From Eublepharis macularius (taxonomy: Eukaryota; Chordata; Lepidosauria; Squamata; Eublepharidae): a DNA stretch of 64,000 nt. The position numbers and the translations under genes are program-made. Below the pieces are notes generated by a model that was given only the letters and a program-made list of their open reading frames with translations, did not search any database and was not told the DNA's origin. Below are positions 53,600 to 64,000 of this stretch, piece by piece (the first letter of the stretch is position 1; each line of letters starts with the position of its first letter). The stretch covers positions 92,411,001-92,475,000 of the forward strand of contig NC_072800.1 in the NCBI RefSeq assembly GCF_028583425.1, read 5' to 3'.

Positions 53600-54130
53600 G
53601 TCCAGAACTGGGATAAAAAAATGGCCTTCAGCCAGCACGAGTCCCAGCACTGCAGGGTGGTTGGTGGATCAGGCTACCCTGTCCCTGACATCTAGGCAGT
53701 TGGGGGTTCTGTTCTGTCTGTGGCATTTATTTGCATTGTATCTGGAGACTCTCCACCTGTTCTCCTTGATGTCAGTGAGAAAATAACTTCCAGGGGCTTG
53801 AGCAGGACTAGATGGAGAAACCACCTGCCCCATGTCGATGTAAGTCTTGGCTTATTATGGAATGCACCAAAGGTGGATGATGCCCGTTGAGCAATGCTGC
53901 CCTCAACCGGGAGTGTAAGAAACCTCTGGGGGGAGGGGAGACCAGAATAATCCTTCCCACTTGGATTTCTTCACACTCACTGCAGGAAACTTGCAAGCTG
54001 TGCCATACGGCTGCTCCCAGTCCGCTACATCAACTGCTGAAGAATTAACAGGAACCCAAGCGCCCGACTTCTTGTGCACAGTGCAGACTGTGTGTGGGGA
54101 ACGGAGCAGACTGACAGTGCGATCCTAAGC
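53600..54130. other. Intronic sequence, no gene recognised
   Basis: Nothing coding was supported. Confidence 0.4.
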
Positions 54131-54141
54131 AGGGTTGCATC

Positions 54142-54401
54142 CAGGGCTTTTTTTCAGGGGGAACGCGGGGGAACGGAGTTCCGGAACCTCTTGAAAATGA
54201 TCACATGGTTGATGGCCCCGCACCCTGATCTCTGGACAGAGGGGAGTTGAGATTGCCCTCCGCGCCGCCAAGTGGCATGGAGGGCAATCTCTACTCTCCT
54301 CTGTCTGGAGATCAGGGGGCGGGGACACCAGCCATGTGACCATTTTCTCTGAGGGCAACCCACTGAGTTCCACCGCCTCTCTTCCCAGCAAAAAAGCCCT
54401 G
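54142..54401. mobile_element. hAT MITE, CAGGGCTTTTTTTC family
   Basis: The ends are CAGGGCTTTTTTTCAGGGGG and GCAAAAAAGCCCTG. The 8-bp flanks GTTGCATC and CTTGCATC differ at the first base. The interior is a long palindrome as in 40032-40284. Confidence 0.88.
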
Positions 54402-54699
54402 CTTGCATCAATGGACTTAGAAGGGGCTCGGTGATTCTCCTAAGTCTGGGTGGATCATCAGCTAGACGCAGCTCCCCCAAAAGTTGCCCACACAGGCATA
54501 TGCTCTCCCTTTTTTTCTCAAGTCTTATTAGTATCGATCGCGATATCATTTGTGTACATCACCGAAAAAGTCGAGAACATAAAAAGCACATCAGGACAGC
54601 ATCATGAACATCTGGGGTGGAAATGAGAGACTATGAAATTAACGAAATTACAGACTATTACAAAATACCTCGCGTGCAGTAATAATAATAATAATAATA

Positions 54700-55155
54700 G
54701 ATCGAGACGGGTAGCCGTGTTAATCGGTCTGTAGCAGTAGAAATGAGCAAGAGTCCAGTAGCAACTATAAGACTAACAAAATTTGTGGTAAGGTATGAGC
54801 TTTCATGAGTCACAGCTCACTTCTTCAGATACTGCTAGAATGTGAGTCCGTCTGTCCTTATATCTTGGATAGTGGAGTGATTTCGAAGCCGAATGATAAT
54901 AGCTGGTGCATAATAATGGCAGGTGTGATTGGATAGGGTGGGGTCAAGCTAGGGTTGAGCTGAAGACAGTGCATCCTCCTGGACTGAATTGAGACCTAGG
55001 GTTCCTATCTCATTACCAATGCTGATTTCTCCACACCCGCTATGCCTCTATCCAATCACACCTGCTATTGTCATTCACCAACTATTATCATTTGGCATCT
55101 GAAATCATTCCACTTTCCAAGATATAAAGACAGATAGATTCATGTTCTACCTGTA
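54700..55155. mobile_element. PLE-like foldback, family R
   Basis: The left arm (minus): outer end CGAGACGGGTAGCCGTGTTAATCGG, then the complement of TATCTGAAGAAGTGAGCTGTGACTCATGAAAGCTCATACC. The inner parts on both sides, GTCTTTATATCTTGGA-type and CAGGTGTGATTGGATAG, are inverted. The right arm stops at TACCTGTATCTGAAGGA. Confidence 0.7.
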
Positions 55156-55159
55156 TCTG

Positions 55160-55250
55160 AAGGAATAATAACAATAACATTTGATTTATATACCTCCCTT
55201 CAGGACAACTTAACACCCACTCAGAGTGGTTTACAAAGTGTGTTATTATT
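55160..55250 (-). mobile_element. CORE-type SINE tail
   Basis: ATTTGATTTATATACCTCCCTTCAGGACAACTTAACACCCACTCAGAGTGG. Confidence 0.7.
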
Positions 55251-55259
55251 CCAGTTCCG

Positions 55260-55980
55260 ACAATTATACAACAGTTCCAAGGTACTTCTTCACAACAAAT
55301 ATGTTTTGATTTTATGTAGCATTTTCAATCCCAGGAGGTCCATCTGGCATAAAATGTCTTTTTCTTAGAAGGTTATATCTGTCTTGTACAATAGCAGCAA
55401 ATTCCATGTACTTAACTGCATAGTGCAATGTTTTGATCATGTGAGATCCAATACCATACTCCTCACAAGTTGCCATTTAAACATTTGCACACAATCTGTA
55501 ATGCTTCCAAGATGATCTGTTTCATGACTGAATGGAGTCAACATGCAGTTCATATTTTTATAACCGAAGCATAATCGATACTTCTCCCTGTTGTGCAAAG
55601 TTGTGACTCGATGTACAAAAAGAATCAGGCCTGCTGTGTTTTTATTTGTTGTGTGTGTGTGTGTTCTTAAAACTGTTTATGCTTTATTTTCCTGGAATTA
55701 ATTACACGTGGTTCTTCTCTTGGAGGAGCTGTTTGGCATCTCTTTAAACTACATTTGCCTGCAATTATTCCACGTTGGCACCGAATTCTCTCTTCCTGGT
55801 TTCTAATTATAGAACAAGCTGTTATAGCTTTAACTGTGCCTGAAGAGTTCATAATCAAGCTCACATTGGCCTACAGTTCAGATACTTCCAAAGTCTCCTT
55901 TTAGCGTTTTTGCATGTCCTAGGCATTTTGAGAGATCTGGCTCCGTTTGGTTTAAGCCTGGGGTGGTTTTTTGGTTACAC
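55260..55980. other. Intronic sequence, no gene recognised
   Basis: Contains a short (TG)n run near 55650. No exon was found. Confidence 0.4.
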
Positions 55981-55985
55981 ACACT

Positions 55986-56625
55986 GGCCGTCGTCACACG
56001 GGCCCTTATTTAGTCAGTTTTGCACTAGAAATCATTTCTTCTGTTATCGTTATTAGAATGGATTCTCACATCTTTTGACGATTGCTTGTGCTTCCAGTCA
56101 GTCACATTAAAAGGGAAAAGCGCAATTCGACGGTCAGTCAAAGTGCCTCTGGAAACGGGGCCCTAAAAATTCCGCCCCCTTTTTAAAAAAATGTTTTCGC
56201 ATATTTGCGCTATATTATTCCAGTGTTGTGCTGGGCCAGCCCAAAAGCCAACTGTGATAGGTAGCAGAGGTTTCCCGCTCATGGCAGAATAGTGCTATAG
56301 CGCTATAGCACTATAAGGCTGACGTTTTTTAAAAAAAAATTATTTTGAGGCGTAATTGCAGGTCGCACTGGGGCTTGTGGGCGTGTAGGGCAGGAGAATC
56401 AGTGTTAGGTGAGACGGATGATCAGGGACAGTGAGCGTTTTGGTGTTGCAAAGCGTTCATAGTCGATCCAGGGCATTCATATGGAAGTGGATAAAGACGA
56501 CATAAAGAATCACAAAGCGTGAATTGGGGAGAATGGCGAAATCGCAAGAGAGCCAGAATAAGGTGAGCATTCAGTGGGAGATGGCGCTAGTTTGGTGCTA
56601 AATTTATAGCTGTGTGACGACGGCC
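55986..56625. mobile_element. Harbinger-like element, family B copy 5 (640 bp)
   Basis: The terminal repeats GGCCGTCGTCACAC and GTGTGACGACGGCC are perfect over 14 bp. The 3-bp duplication is ACT (55983-55985 and 56626-56628). It is the largest of the group and not a simple palindrome. An internal 22-bp perfect palindrome, AGTGCTATAGC and its complement, is at 56291-56312. No transposase frame was seen. Confidence 0.8.
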
Positions 56626-56815
56626 ACTGTCTCGTGTGACAGGGAAGACAAAAAATAGATGACAGCTCCAAGATGCACTGGGTGTTTTGAGGGGCTGCGA
56701 TGGAAACTGTCTCTGCTTGGAGAGAGTGGATGTTAAGGTGGGCCTCTTATCTGTGACAGTGTTACGGTGTAACCTGGAACTGTTCACATCTTTAATACTG
56801 CTTAAGGGTGGGAAG

Positions 56816-57020
56816 GTGGTATGGTATGGCCTGATCTCGTCGGATCCCGGAAGCTAAGCAGGGTCAGCCTCGGTTGGTACTTGAATGGGAGGCCACCAAG
56901 GAAAACTGGGTTGTCCTGTAGAGGAATACAATGGCAAACCACACTTCCTGCTCACTTGCCTTGAAAGCCCCTTGACGGGGTTGCCGTAAGTCAGTTGTGA
57001 TTTGATGGCGCACACATACA
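56816..57020 (+). mobile_element. 5S-rRNA-derived SINE
   Basis: GTATGGCCTGATCTCGTCGGATCCCGGAAGCTAAGCAGGGTCAGCCTCGGTTGGTACTTGAATGGGAGGCCACC, tail GACGGGGTTGCCGTAAGTCAGTTGTGATTTGATGGCGCACAC. It is the closest to 5S rRNA in the window, but lacks the 5' third and so is not a functional 5S gene. Confidence 0.85.
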
Positions 57021-57074
57021 TATAATGCTGATTTTAAAAAGCCTAGCTTCTGTACTGTGTTTGAGCTTCCATGC

Positions 57075-57293
57075 TAGGGTTGCCAGCTCCAAGTTGGGAA
57101 ATTCCTGGAGATCAGGGGGGAGAAACCTGGAGAAAGTGGGGTTTGGGGAGGGAAAGGACCTTGGCGTGGCATAATTCCATAGAGTCCATCCCCCAAAGTA
57201 GCCATTTTCTCCAGGTGAACTGATCTCTGTGGCCTGGAGACCAGTTGTGATTCCGGGAGATCTCCAGCCACTACCTGGAGGCTGGCAACCCTA
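57075..57293. mobile_element. hAT-type AGGGTTGCCAGC MITE, best copy
   Basis: The ends TAGGGTTGCCAGCTCC and GGAGGCTGGCAACCCTA are inverted repeats. The 8-bp duplication TTCCATGC lies at 57067-57074 and 57294-57301. This copy defines the ends of the many partial copies in the window. Confidence 0.85.
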
Positions 57294-57542
57294 TTCCATG
57301 CTGAGCCTCATCTTCTGGGCTCCCAGAGCAGTAAGAGGTTCAGAGGACTGGCTGACGCAAGGCTCTCTTGCTACAATCTTCAAATTATCTGCTGCCTGCC
57401 CATCTTGAATTCTCTGGCCAAGTTGTAGTGAGTGATTGCCCTAGTTTAGATGGCTTTTAAAAGGGGGAGGATTAAATACATTCAGGGAGGAGGTCTAACA
57501 ATGATAGCTTGATAGATCCTCCACAGTTAGAGGCAGTATATC

Positions 57543-57998
57543 CAGGGCTCATTTTGAGGGGGAACGCACAGGAACGCAGTTCCGGCAGTTCTCCAAAGAG
57601 GTCACATGTCAGGTGGCCCCACCCACCTGACTTTCAGCCATTTGGGGGCCATTACAGTCTGGAATGGGGCCGAAACAGCCTGGATCGGATCGGTGTCGGG
57701 CAGGGGGAACCATCCCCTGCCCAGCATTGACCTGATCTGGACTGTTTCGGCCCCAAACTAGGCCCCAAATGGCCACTTTCGGTCATTTAGGGCCCCTTTT
57801 TGCCATTTTGAGCCCAATTTCAGCCCTGAATGGCCAGAATTGGGTCCAAAACAGCCAGGATAGGTGATGCCAGGGGGTGTGGCATATGCAAATCAGTTAT
57901 GCTAATGACACACTTCTGGTGATGTCAAGGGGCGTGACATATGCTAATGTATTATGCTAATGAGTTCCTCCAGCTCTTTTTCTACGAAATGACCCCTG
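57543..57998. mobile_element. hAT MITE, CAGGGCTCATTTTG family
   Basis: Perfect 8-bp duplication AGTATATC (57535-57542 and 57999-58006). The ends are CAGGGCTCATTTTGAGGGGG and TTTTCTACGAAATGACCCCTG. Confidence 0.9.
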
Positions 57999-58009
57999 AG
58001 TATATCTCT

Positions 58010-58790
58010 AAATGCCAGGTGGTGGAGGAGGACAATGGAGCCACCTGTGTTTCTGAGCTTCTAGGGGCAGTTGACCGGTGGCCACTGGCCTTATCCAGCA
58101 ACTAATTTCTTGTGCCTTTTTACACATAACTGAGATTTGAATGTCCAAAGTCATTTCCAATAATGTGGACTCCACATTAGGGATACATGAAACTTTCGCT
58201 GTGGTTTTTTGCCTTGCTGAAAAGAGGCATCACACAATCGGGGCATTTATCTGAATGGGGAAACGGTTTTTTGCAACAGGAAGGTTCCCCCAAATGGCCG
58301 GCTCTCCTCCTTCTTCAAGTGAGCTTCATTCCGTGCCGCCGTTTGCTGTCGCTTGCCGTTGTCAGGAAGTTAAAGCGCTAAACAATTGCTGCTGTGCGTG
58401 GTGCCAGGCAATTTCGCAAATCAGGACTATAGGATTTCCGTCCCTGTTTCAAGTTGTTCTTCTGGTAGGTCTGCAATAGCAGTCCGACATTCTGTTGCTC
58501 CATTCACAGCACTTACGGCACAAGCGGCCCAGCTGTGATGAAGTTCACGGACCTTCACCCAACTGTAGAAAGCGATTGGCCTGCCCAGACCTGATCCGTC
58601 TTGCAGCCACAGAGGAGAAAGGGAGGGGATTTAACTCTTCAATCCTTGCTTGATTTTGCTTTTCAAAACTGTGGGAACGCCAACATTTCCAGCTAAAAGT
58701 ATTCGATAGTAGGTGATGTGAAAGACCATTGGACCAAAACATATTTGTTGTGAAGAAGCCTAGGATGCAGGATAGCTGATTCCAGCCTGA
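58010..58790. other. Intronic sequence, no gene recognised
   Basis: No exon or named repeat was supported. Confidence 0.4.
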
Positions 58791-58799
58791 GTAGGTGGT

Positions 58800-59485
58800 A
58801 CTGAGCTTGATAGACCAATGATCTGATTCCATACTTGGTCTGGAGACCAAATCCTATAAGGAAAGGGTGAAGGAGCTTGGAAAGTTTAGCCTGGAGAGGA
58901 GACGACTGTGAGGTGATATGATAACCATCTTCGAGTACTTGAAGGGCTCTCATATAGAGGATGGCATGGAGTTGTTTTCCACTGCCCCAGAAGGCCAGAC
59001 CAGAACCAATGGGTTGAAATTAAATCAAAAGAGTTTTCGGCTAAACATTAGGAAGAACTTCCTGACAGTTAGAGCGGTCCCTCAGTGGAACAGGCTTCCT
59101 CGGGAGGTGGTGGGCTCTCCTTCTTTTGGAGGTTTTCAAGCAGAGGCTAGATGGCCCTCTGACAGCAAGGCTGATTCTGTGAACTTGGGCAGATTATGAG
59201 AGGGAGGGCAGGAAGGGTTGCATCAGTGCTTAGTTCTTGTGGCCCCTTCTTGCATGCCCAGGGTAATGCCAATTGCCACCTTGGGGGTCAGGTAGCAATT
59301 TTCCCCAGACCAGTTTGGCTAGGGATCCTGATGGTGTTTTGCCATCTTCTGGACCTAGAGCAGGGGTCGCTGGGGGGAGTATGGGGGGGGAGGAAGTTGT
59401 GAATTTCCTGCATTGTGCAGGGGGTTGGACTAGATGACCCTGGAGGTCCCTTCCAACCCTATGATTTTATGATTCTATATAAGGC
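58800..59485 (+). mobile_element. CR1 LINE, ORF2 C-terminus and 3' UTR
   Basis: Encodes GDMITIFEYLKG-type sequence, KLNQKSFRLNIRKNFLTVRA and WNRLPREVVGSPSF, the conserved end of CR1 ORF2. A stop and 3' UTR follow, ending GGGTTGGACTAGATGACCCTGGAGGTCCCTTCCAACCCTATGATTTTATGATTCTAT. It is 5'-truncated with frame breaks. Confidence 0.88.
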
Positions 59486-59845
59486 AACTTTCGTGCGGTT
59501 CTTGGTGCTTTGAAGGAGTATCCTTTTAAAAGCCTGTCTTTCTTTAAATTGAAAAACACAAATGCAAATGAGAGAAGCCCACTTGTGATTACCGAAACCA
59601 AGTGGGAATTGCAAGTTCAAAAGCCTCCATCTGAATACGCTTTGCATGTGAAGATGGATGAAGAATCCGTTCTATCATGTCTGTCCGGGCCCCTCCGCAG
59701 AGCTGCAAGTCAACAGATTTCATTCTCACTTCAAGTGCTGAAGTGATAAACTTCCTTTCTCCGCATCTCCTTGAGCAAGCCAATGCTATTGCCCCATCAG
59801 CCCTTACAGTCAGGACATCGGTCCCTGCCACATAATCTAAACCTA

Positions 59846-60037
59846 GGCCATCTCCACACTCCTTACCTTCATCCGGAACACTGCGGAATGTCGCGAAAAA
59901 AACGCAGAAGATAGTGTTTTCTCATGCGAGTTTTGCATTATGTCACGCAAAACTCTCACAAGAAGATGCTAACTTCCGTGGGTTTTTTGCGACGTTCTTC
60001 AGTGTTCCGGATGAAGGTAAGTAGTGTGGAAACGGCC
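59846..60037. mobile_element. Harbinger-like MITE, family B copy 4
   Basis: A 192-bp palindrome: GGCCATCTCCACACTCCTTACC and GTGTGGAAACGGCC. Perfect 3-bp duplication CTA (59843-59845 and 60038-60040). Inner arms contain TTCATCCGGAACACTG. Confidence 0.82.
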
Positions 60038-60044
60038 CTAGTCC

Positions 60045-61350
60045 CCTGTCCATTAAAGGGATTTTCAAACCATGATTATGTGAGATGAACTCCAAAGCAC
60101 AGGCTTTGGAATACATGGAATTGGCAGGTGGAAAAATTAAATGTGGATAGAAGGAAGCCTTGCCCCGCACAACTGATAATTGAACATCCATAGAGTAAAT
60201 CAATTACGCCTTGAGGAAATTGGTCTTCGGTTCTCAGCCGAATATCAAATACAACTTGCTTGATTCAGAAGAAGTAACACTTTCCTCTCTCCTCACGGCT
60301 CGCACAAATTCCTTCAGTCGGTTTTGAATATTTAACCCGAAAGAAGAAGAATTCAGATAACCGGTACTGATTAGGGGTAGCTTTTGCGCGACAGAAATAA
60401 ATGATTTTCTGTGTATGAGATCAGGGCTCTTTTAACAAAAACAGGAAAATGTTATTACATATATTCACACCTTGTTAACTGTATTGTTTGAGGGGGGTGA
60501 CATTAAGGATTTAAATCAGCTGTTGGCAAAACGTACTCTGTGAAGAAGGACTTGCAGGTCTCTTTCACTCAACGTGCCAGGGAGAGAAATCGAAGTAACA
60601 GTTTTCTTGACGGGGGATAAGAGATCAAGTTTTTCTCTCAGTCATGGGAAAAGCTGTGCTGGATCAGAATAATGGTCCATCTTAGGTTTGCTAGCCCCCC
60701 AATGGGGGCAAGGGACCCCCTGCTCCAATCTAACAAGTAGAGATGTTCAGTGAAAAAAATTCTGCTGTGGTTTCCCATCCAGGGGTTGCAAACCAACTAT
60801 GCTCTGTTACTGTTTTTTTTTTTCTGGCTGCTGCATTGGCAGCTCGGATATTATCCATTTTGTTGTTGTTATGAGGTTCAGCCCTGGCCATTTCTATGGA
60901 GTCTTCCATGCTTTTGGGGACAGCTTTTTTTGGAGTTAATGGTACCAAAATGGCAGAGAACACAGTTCTCCCTCTAAACCATCGACCCACCAAGTTTTTC
61001 CTCAGTTACACTACACACAACAACAAACCCTATGCACACTATGGCAAGAAGCTGGCTGCTCAGGGAAAATGGGGCAGAGGTGGCGGCATTGAAAACAATC
61101 CTGCTTTATGTTCATTTCTTTGTAGCACCAATAAATTATTACCTTTGGTGCCATGTTCCCTTCTGTCTTTAGAAGTGTCTTTGGAATTACAGCCTGTGGT
61201 TGAAGTATTCCAGTGCTTTTGTCAAGTTTGATTGAACAGACCATTCCCCAACCCCCAAGGCACTTTTCCTGACCACCATTGATCGTCCAAATGCCATATG
61301 GGGTTTGGGGAGACAGATCAGAGCCTGGCTCGTGCTGCAAAACAAACCAA
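60045..61350. other. Intronic sequence, no gene recognised
   Basis: Several short open frames (up to 111 codons) without domain or splice support. Confidence 0.4.
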
Positions 61351-61622
61351 GATGCACCTCCAGCTGGTCTACTCAGATGTAAGCCCCATTTTATTCAACA
61401 GAACTCATTCCCAGGGAAGTGTCTTTCAAATTGCAGCTTATGATTGAGGTCTGGTTGGCAGGGAGACAGCATTGCCCAGGTAGCAATGGGGGGAAAGCCA
61501 GACACTCATGTGCTCCGCTTCCCCCCCCCATTCCAGCCAACAATGGGGGAAAGCCATGCCTCCTCCCCTCCCAAATTCATCACTCAAGTATTCACATTCC
61601 CTGCTTCCTGCCAACAGAGTTA

Positions 61623-61820
61623 GAGCCAAGCTACAAGTGACGCCTTACACAGGTTGGACACTTGTCAGTTTACCTCAAGTTTTCATGGGAAATGTAGGCG
61701 TCCTGGTTTTACAGCTTGGCTCTCCATTACAGCTGCAAGACCAGGAAGCCTACATTTTCCATCAAAACTTGAGGGAAGCTGACAAGTGTCCAACCTGTGT
61801 CAGGCGTCGTAGCTTGGCTC
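61623..61820. mobile_element. Harbinger-like palindromic MITE, family A2
   Basis: Ends GAGCCAAGCTACAAGTGACG and TCGTAGCTTGGCTC. Perfect 3-bp duplication TTA (61620-61622 and 61821-61823). The interior matches 26593-26818. Confidence 0.82.
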
Positions 61821-61829
61821 TTAGTTAAT

Positions 61830-62445
61830 AACATAAGGTCTCTCTCCCCTTGGGATCCGATTGGTGAATTCTGTTCAGGAAAACAAGATGCTGCCATGTG
61901 AGCCCAGTGCCTAGTGCCGCTTGTACTGCTGCTGGAAGGTAAAAATCGAAACTAAACACACAAACTTTTTGATTGGAGTGGGCCATTAATACTTGGTTTC
62001 CCAGATTTGATTCACCATTCTGGAAGCTGCTTTAACAAAACAAAACACCAATTTCCGGTGTATTTCCAGCTCTTTTTGTTTGTTTTGTTTTGCACATCCA
62101 AACTAGCAAGAGTAGCTCAAGGAAACACTGGTAACAATGTGGTTTCACCATAGAGTTTCTGGCACTTCCTAGAGCTACCCTAAGTAGCTTCCAGGTCTTC
62201 CCAGAAGTGAAATAGCAACACAACAGATGTCTCACCCCCCCTCCAATGTCCCATCCCAAGCCCTCCCACTGTTGCCAGACTCAGCTTAGCAACTCTAGGA
62301 TGGGATAACATAGGGGGCAAAAAATAACACTCAAGGATGCCACTAAGCCACACCTCCTCCCCTCCCGAATTCATCACTTAATTATTCGCAAAGCTCCAAT
62401 ACTCCTTTCACCCTCTTAAAGTGACAATCTCAGCCTCTTCTAAAT
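61830..62445. other. Intronic sequence, no gene recognised
   Basis: Nothing coding was supported. Confidence 0.4.
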
Positions 62446-62449
62446 ATCA

Positions 62450-62705
62450 TGATTTATATGCTATTGTATTTTGGTCACATCACGAGAAGATAAAGTTCAC
62501 TGGAAAAGACAGTAATACTAGGAAAGCTAGACGGTAGTAGGAAAAGAGGAAGACCTGAAATGAGATGGCCTGACACAATAAAAAAAGCTACGTCCTCCAG
62601 TTTGCAATTTGCAAACCTGTTAATGACAGGATATTTTGGCAGTTGTTAATTCCTGAGGTTGCCTCGAGTCTAAGGGACTTGATGGCACCTAGTGCGCACA
62701 CATTT
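62450..62705 (+). mobile_element. BovB LINE 3' end
   Basis: ATTTTGGTCACATCACGAGAAGA, GGTAGTAGGAAAAGAGGAAGACCTGAAATGAGATGG and TTGATGGCACCTAGTGCGCACAC correspond to the end of BovB ORF2 plus tail, with indels. Confidence 0.75.
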
Positions 62706-62875
62706 TATTGTATACAGAAAAATGTTTTAAATGTTTCATGTTTTAAATGTTTATTTATAATGTTTTTACTGTTTTAAATTGTATGTGTAAATCATTGTTG
62801 TTACACCGCCCTGAGCCCATCAGATGGGGAGGGCGGTTTAGAAATGTAATATAATAAATAAATAAATAATAAACA
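62706..62875 (+). mobile_element. L2-like LINE tail with AAAT repeats
   Basis: CACCGCCCTGAGCCCATCAGATGGGGAGGGCGGTTTAGAAAT, then (AAAT)n. Confidence 0.75.
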
Positions 62876-63361
62876 TTTTGTATGTGCTAACTGGATGTTG
62901 GAAATACCCTTTTCCAATTCCTTTCCCCCTTCCTCTTTTCAGAATTGGATTGGGCCACACGAAATCTGAATTCCTTTCATTCCCTTTTTTCTCTCCCCTG
63001 AAACGTTTCGAGAAGGTCAGAGAGGTCAAAGTTCAAAAGGCTGCTCTGAGTTCCGCAACGGTTCCTTCGTACCGAGAAACTCCAGGGCAGGGCAGAGAGG
63101 CACAATCTGCCAGGGCAGCTTTCTTCATATGTCCCTCCAGTCGTCTCCACCATGCATCAAAGAAGTCCCATCCCTCAAGACAAATAGGGCCTATTTCAAC
63201 ATGGACCCCCCCCCTCAAACACACACATTTCTAATGGGCTTGCTGGTTAAGGAACTACTCAAAGAAGTAAGAAACCCCCCATGTTCAGTTTCTCTCCTGC
63301 TTTAAACTCTCTAGGGAGCCCTAAAGCAGCCCCTGTACCTCTGCCTTTGAATCCCCTCCTG

Positions 63362-63605
63362 TGTGTGCATTATGGTGACCTTATGAAGGAAAGACCTCCA
63401 AAACGTCCTATCATTAACAGACTTGCTCAGATCCTGCAAACTGGAGGACGTGGCTTCTTTTATTGAGTCCAGCCATCTCGTTTTAGGTCTTCCTCTTTTC
63501 CTCCTGCCTTCCACTTTTTCTAGCATTATTGACTTTTCCAGAGAATCTTGTCTTCTCAGGATGTGACCAAAGAACGATAGCCTCCATTTTGCCATTTTAG
63601 CTTCT
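63362..63605 (-). mobile_element. BovB LINE 3' end
   Basis: The minus strand encodes KWRLSFFGHILRRQDSLEKS, KVEGRRKRGRPKTRWLDSIK and SLQDLSKSVNDRTFWRSFLH, the clearest BovB ORF2 C-terminus in the window. Confidence 0.87.
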
Positions 63606-63884
63606 AGGGAGAAGCAGGTAATAGGGCATTTATTAATTTAGGGGGTTTGGAGTGGTTCTCTTCCATTATGAAATCCTAAAGGTGGCACATAGTTAAAGCA
63701 ATATGTAGCAACTGTCAGCACAATAGACCATTAGGAGTCACAAAATTAGTAATTCAAGATGTTTGCTGGTTCAGTCCTTCAGTTTTAAAAGTCATTCCAG
63801 AATAGAAAAGGGCCGTACTGGCAGCAGAAAGCCTGCAGCGTGGGGCCATCCATGAGTCCAAAGATAGGGGGTTCCAGAAAATGA

Positions 63885-64000
63885 TGTGTGGCGTTGGGTT
63901 GCCTACTATGGTTTGGGAGACTCCTGGCCATTTGGGGTACAGCCTGGGGAAGATGGAATTGGGGGAGCAGAGGGAACTCAGCAGGTATATGACTCCATAC
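63885..64000 (+). repeat. AGGGTTGCCAGC-type repeat, runs off the window
   Basis: GTTGGGTTGCCTACTATGGTTTGGGAGACTCCTGGCCATTTGGGGTACAGCC, then GCAGGTATATGACTCCATA. Confidence 0.6.

Noticed and set aside
56816..56900. Functional 5S rRNA gene
   Set aside because: Only the internal region matches 5S rRNA. The 5' third is absent, a SINE tail follows, and similar copies occur at eight other sites.

Overview
This is a vertebrate nuclear window, most likely from a squamate reptile such as a gecko or other lizard. The call rests on the repeats seen together: BovB/RTE, CR1 and L2-like LINEs, an L1 lineage, Penelope-like elements (PLEs) with a GIY-YIG endonuclease, 5S-rRNA-derived and tRNA-derived SINEs, and many short palindromic DNA transposons. 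There is no bacterial-style gene content. Nearly all apparent open reading frames are short and lie inside repeats.

The only cellular gene signal is a CpG island at about 43.23-44.23 kb, followed by a candidate first coding exon at 44803-44877 (+). That exon encodes a signal peptide and ends in a consensus splice donor. No partner exon was recognised, so 44.88-64 kb reads as a long, repeat-filled first intron and 1-43 kb as upstream intergenic DNA. I could not name the gene.

Transposon layout: 0.6-2.3 kb, LINE tail and small MITEs; 2.29-4.27 kb, a PLE foldback that keeps part of RT and two GIY-YIG copies; 6.06-9.03 kb, solo LTR, then a hAT MITE containing a solo LTR that itself contains an ORF1-only L1 (half-L1); 13.6-19.6 kb, hAT MITEs, 5S SINEs, a 52-bp array inside a PLE-like foldback and an L1 nested in a hAT; 19.3-20.6 kb, another foldback with a GC-rich insert; 20.7-35 kb, BovB, L2, CR1, SINEs and MITEs; 36.5-37.1 kb, a second foldback with a 41-bp array; 38.9-39.5 kb, a 104-bp minisatellite; 41.4-42.9 kb, PLE-type repeats just upstream of the CpG island; 45-64 kb, intronic repeats.

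The most unusual pattern is a set of PLE and PLE-like insertions. They are 5'-to-5' foldbacks with 10-14 bp target duplications. Each has one complete outer end and one shortened end, and each carries a hammerhead-ribozyme-like signature (CUGANGA, one extra base, 6-bp hairpin, GAAA) near the fold. In three copies the hammerhead-like unit is amplified into a tandem array. A second pattern is a group of five Harbinger-like MITEs that share only a roughly 14-bp end and 3-bp target duplications while their interiors are unrelated.
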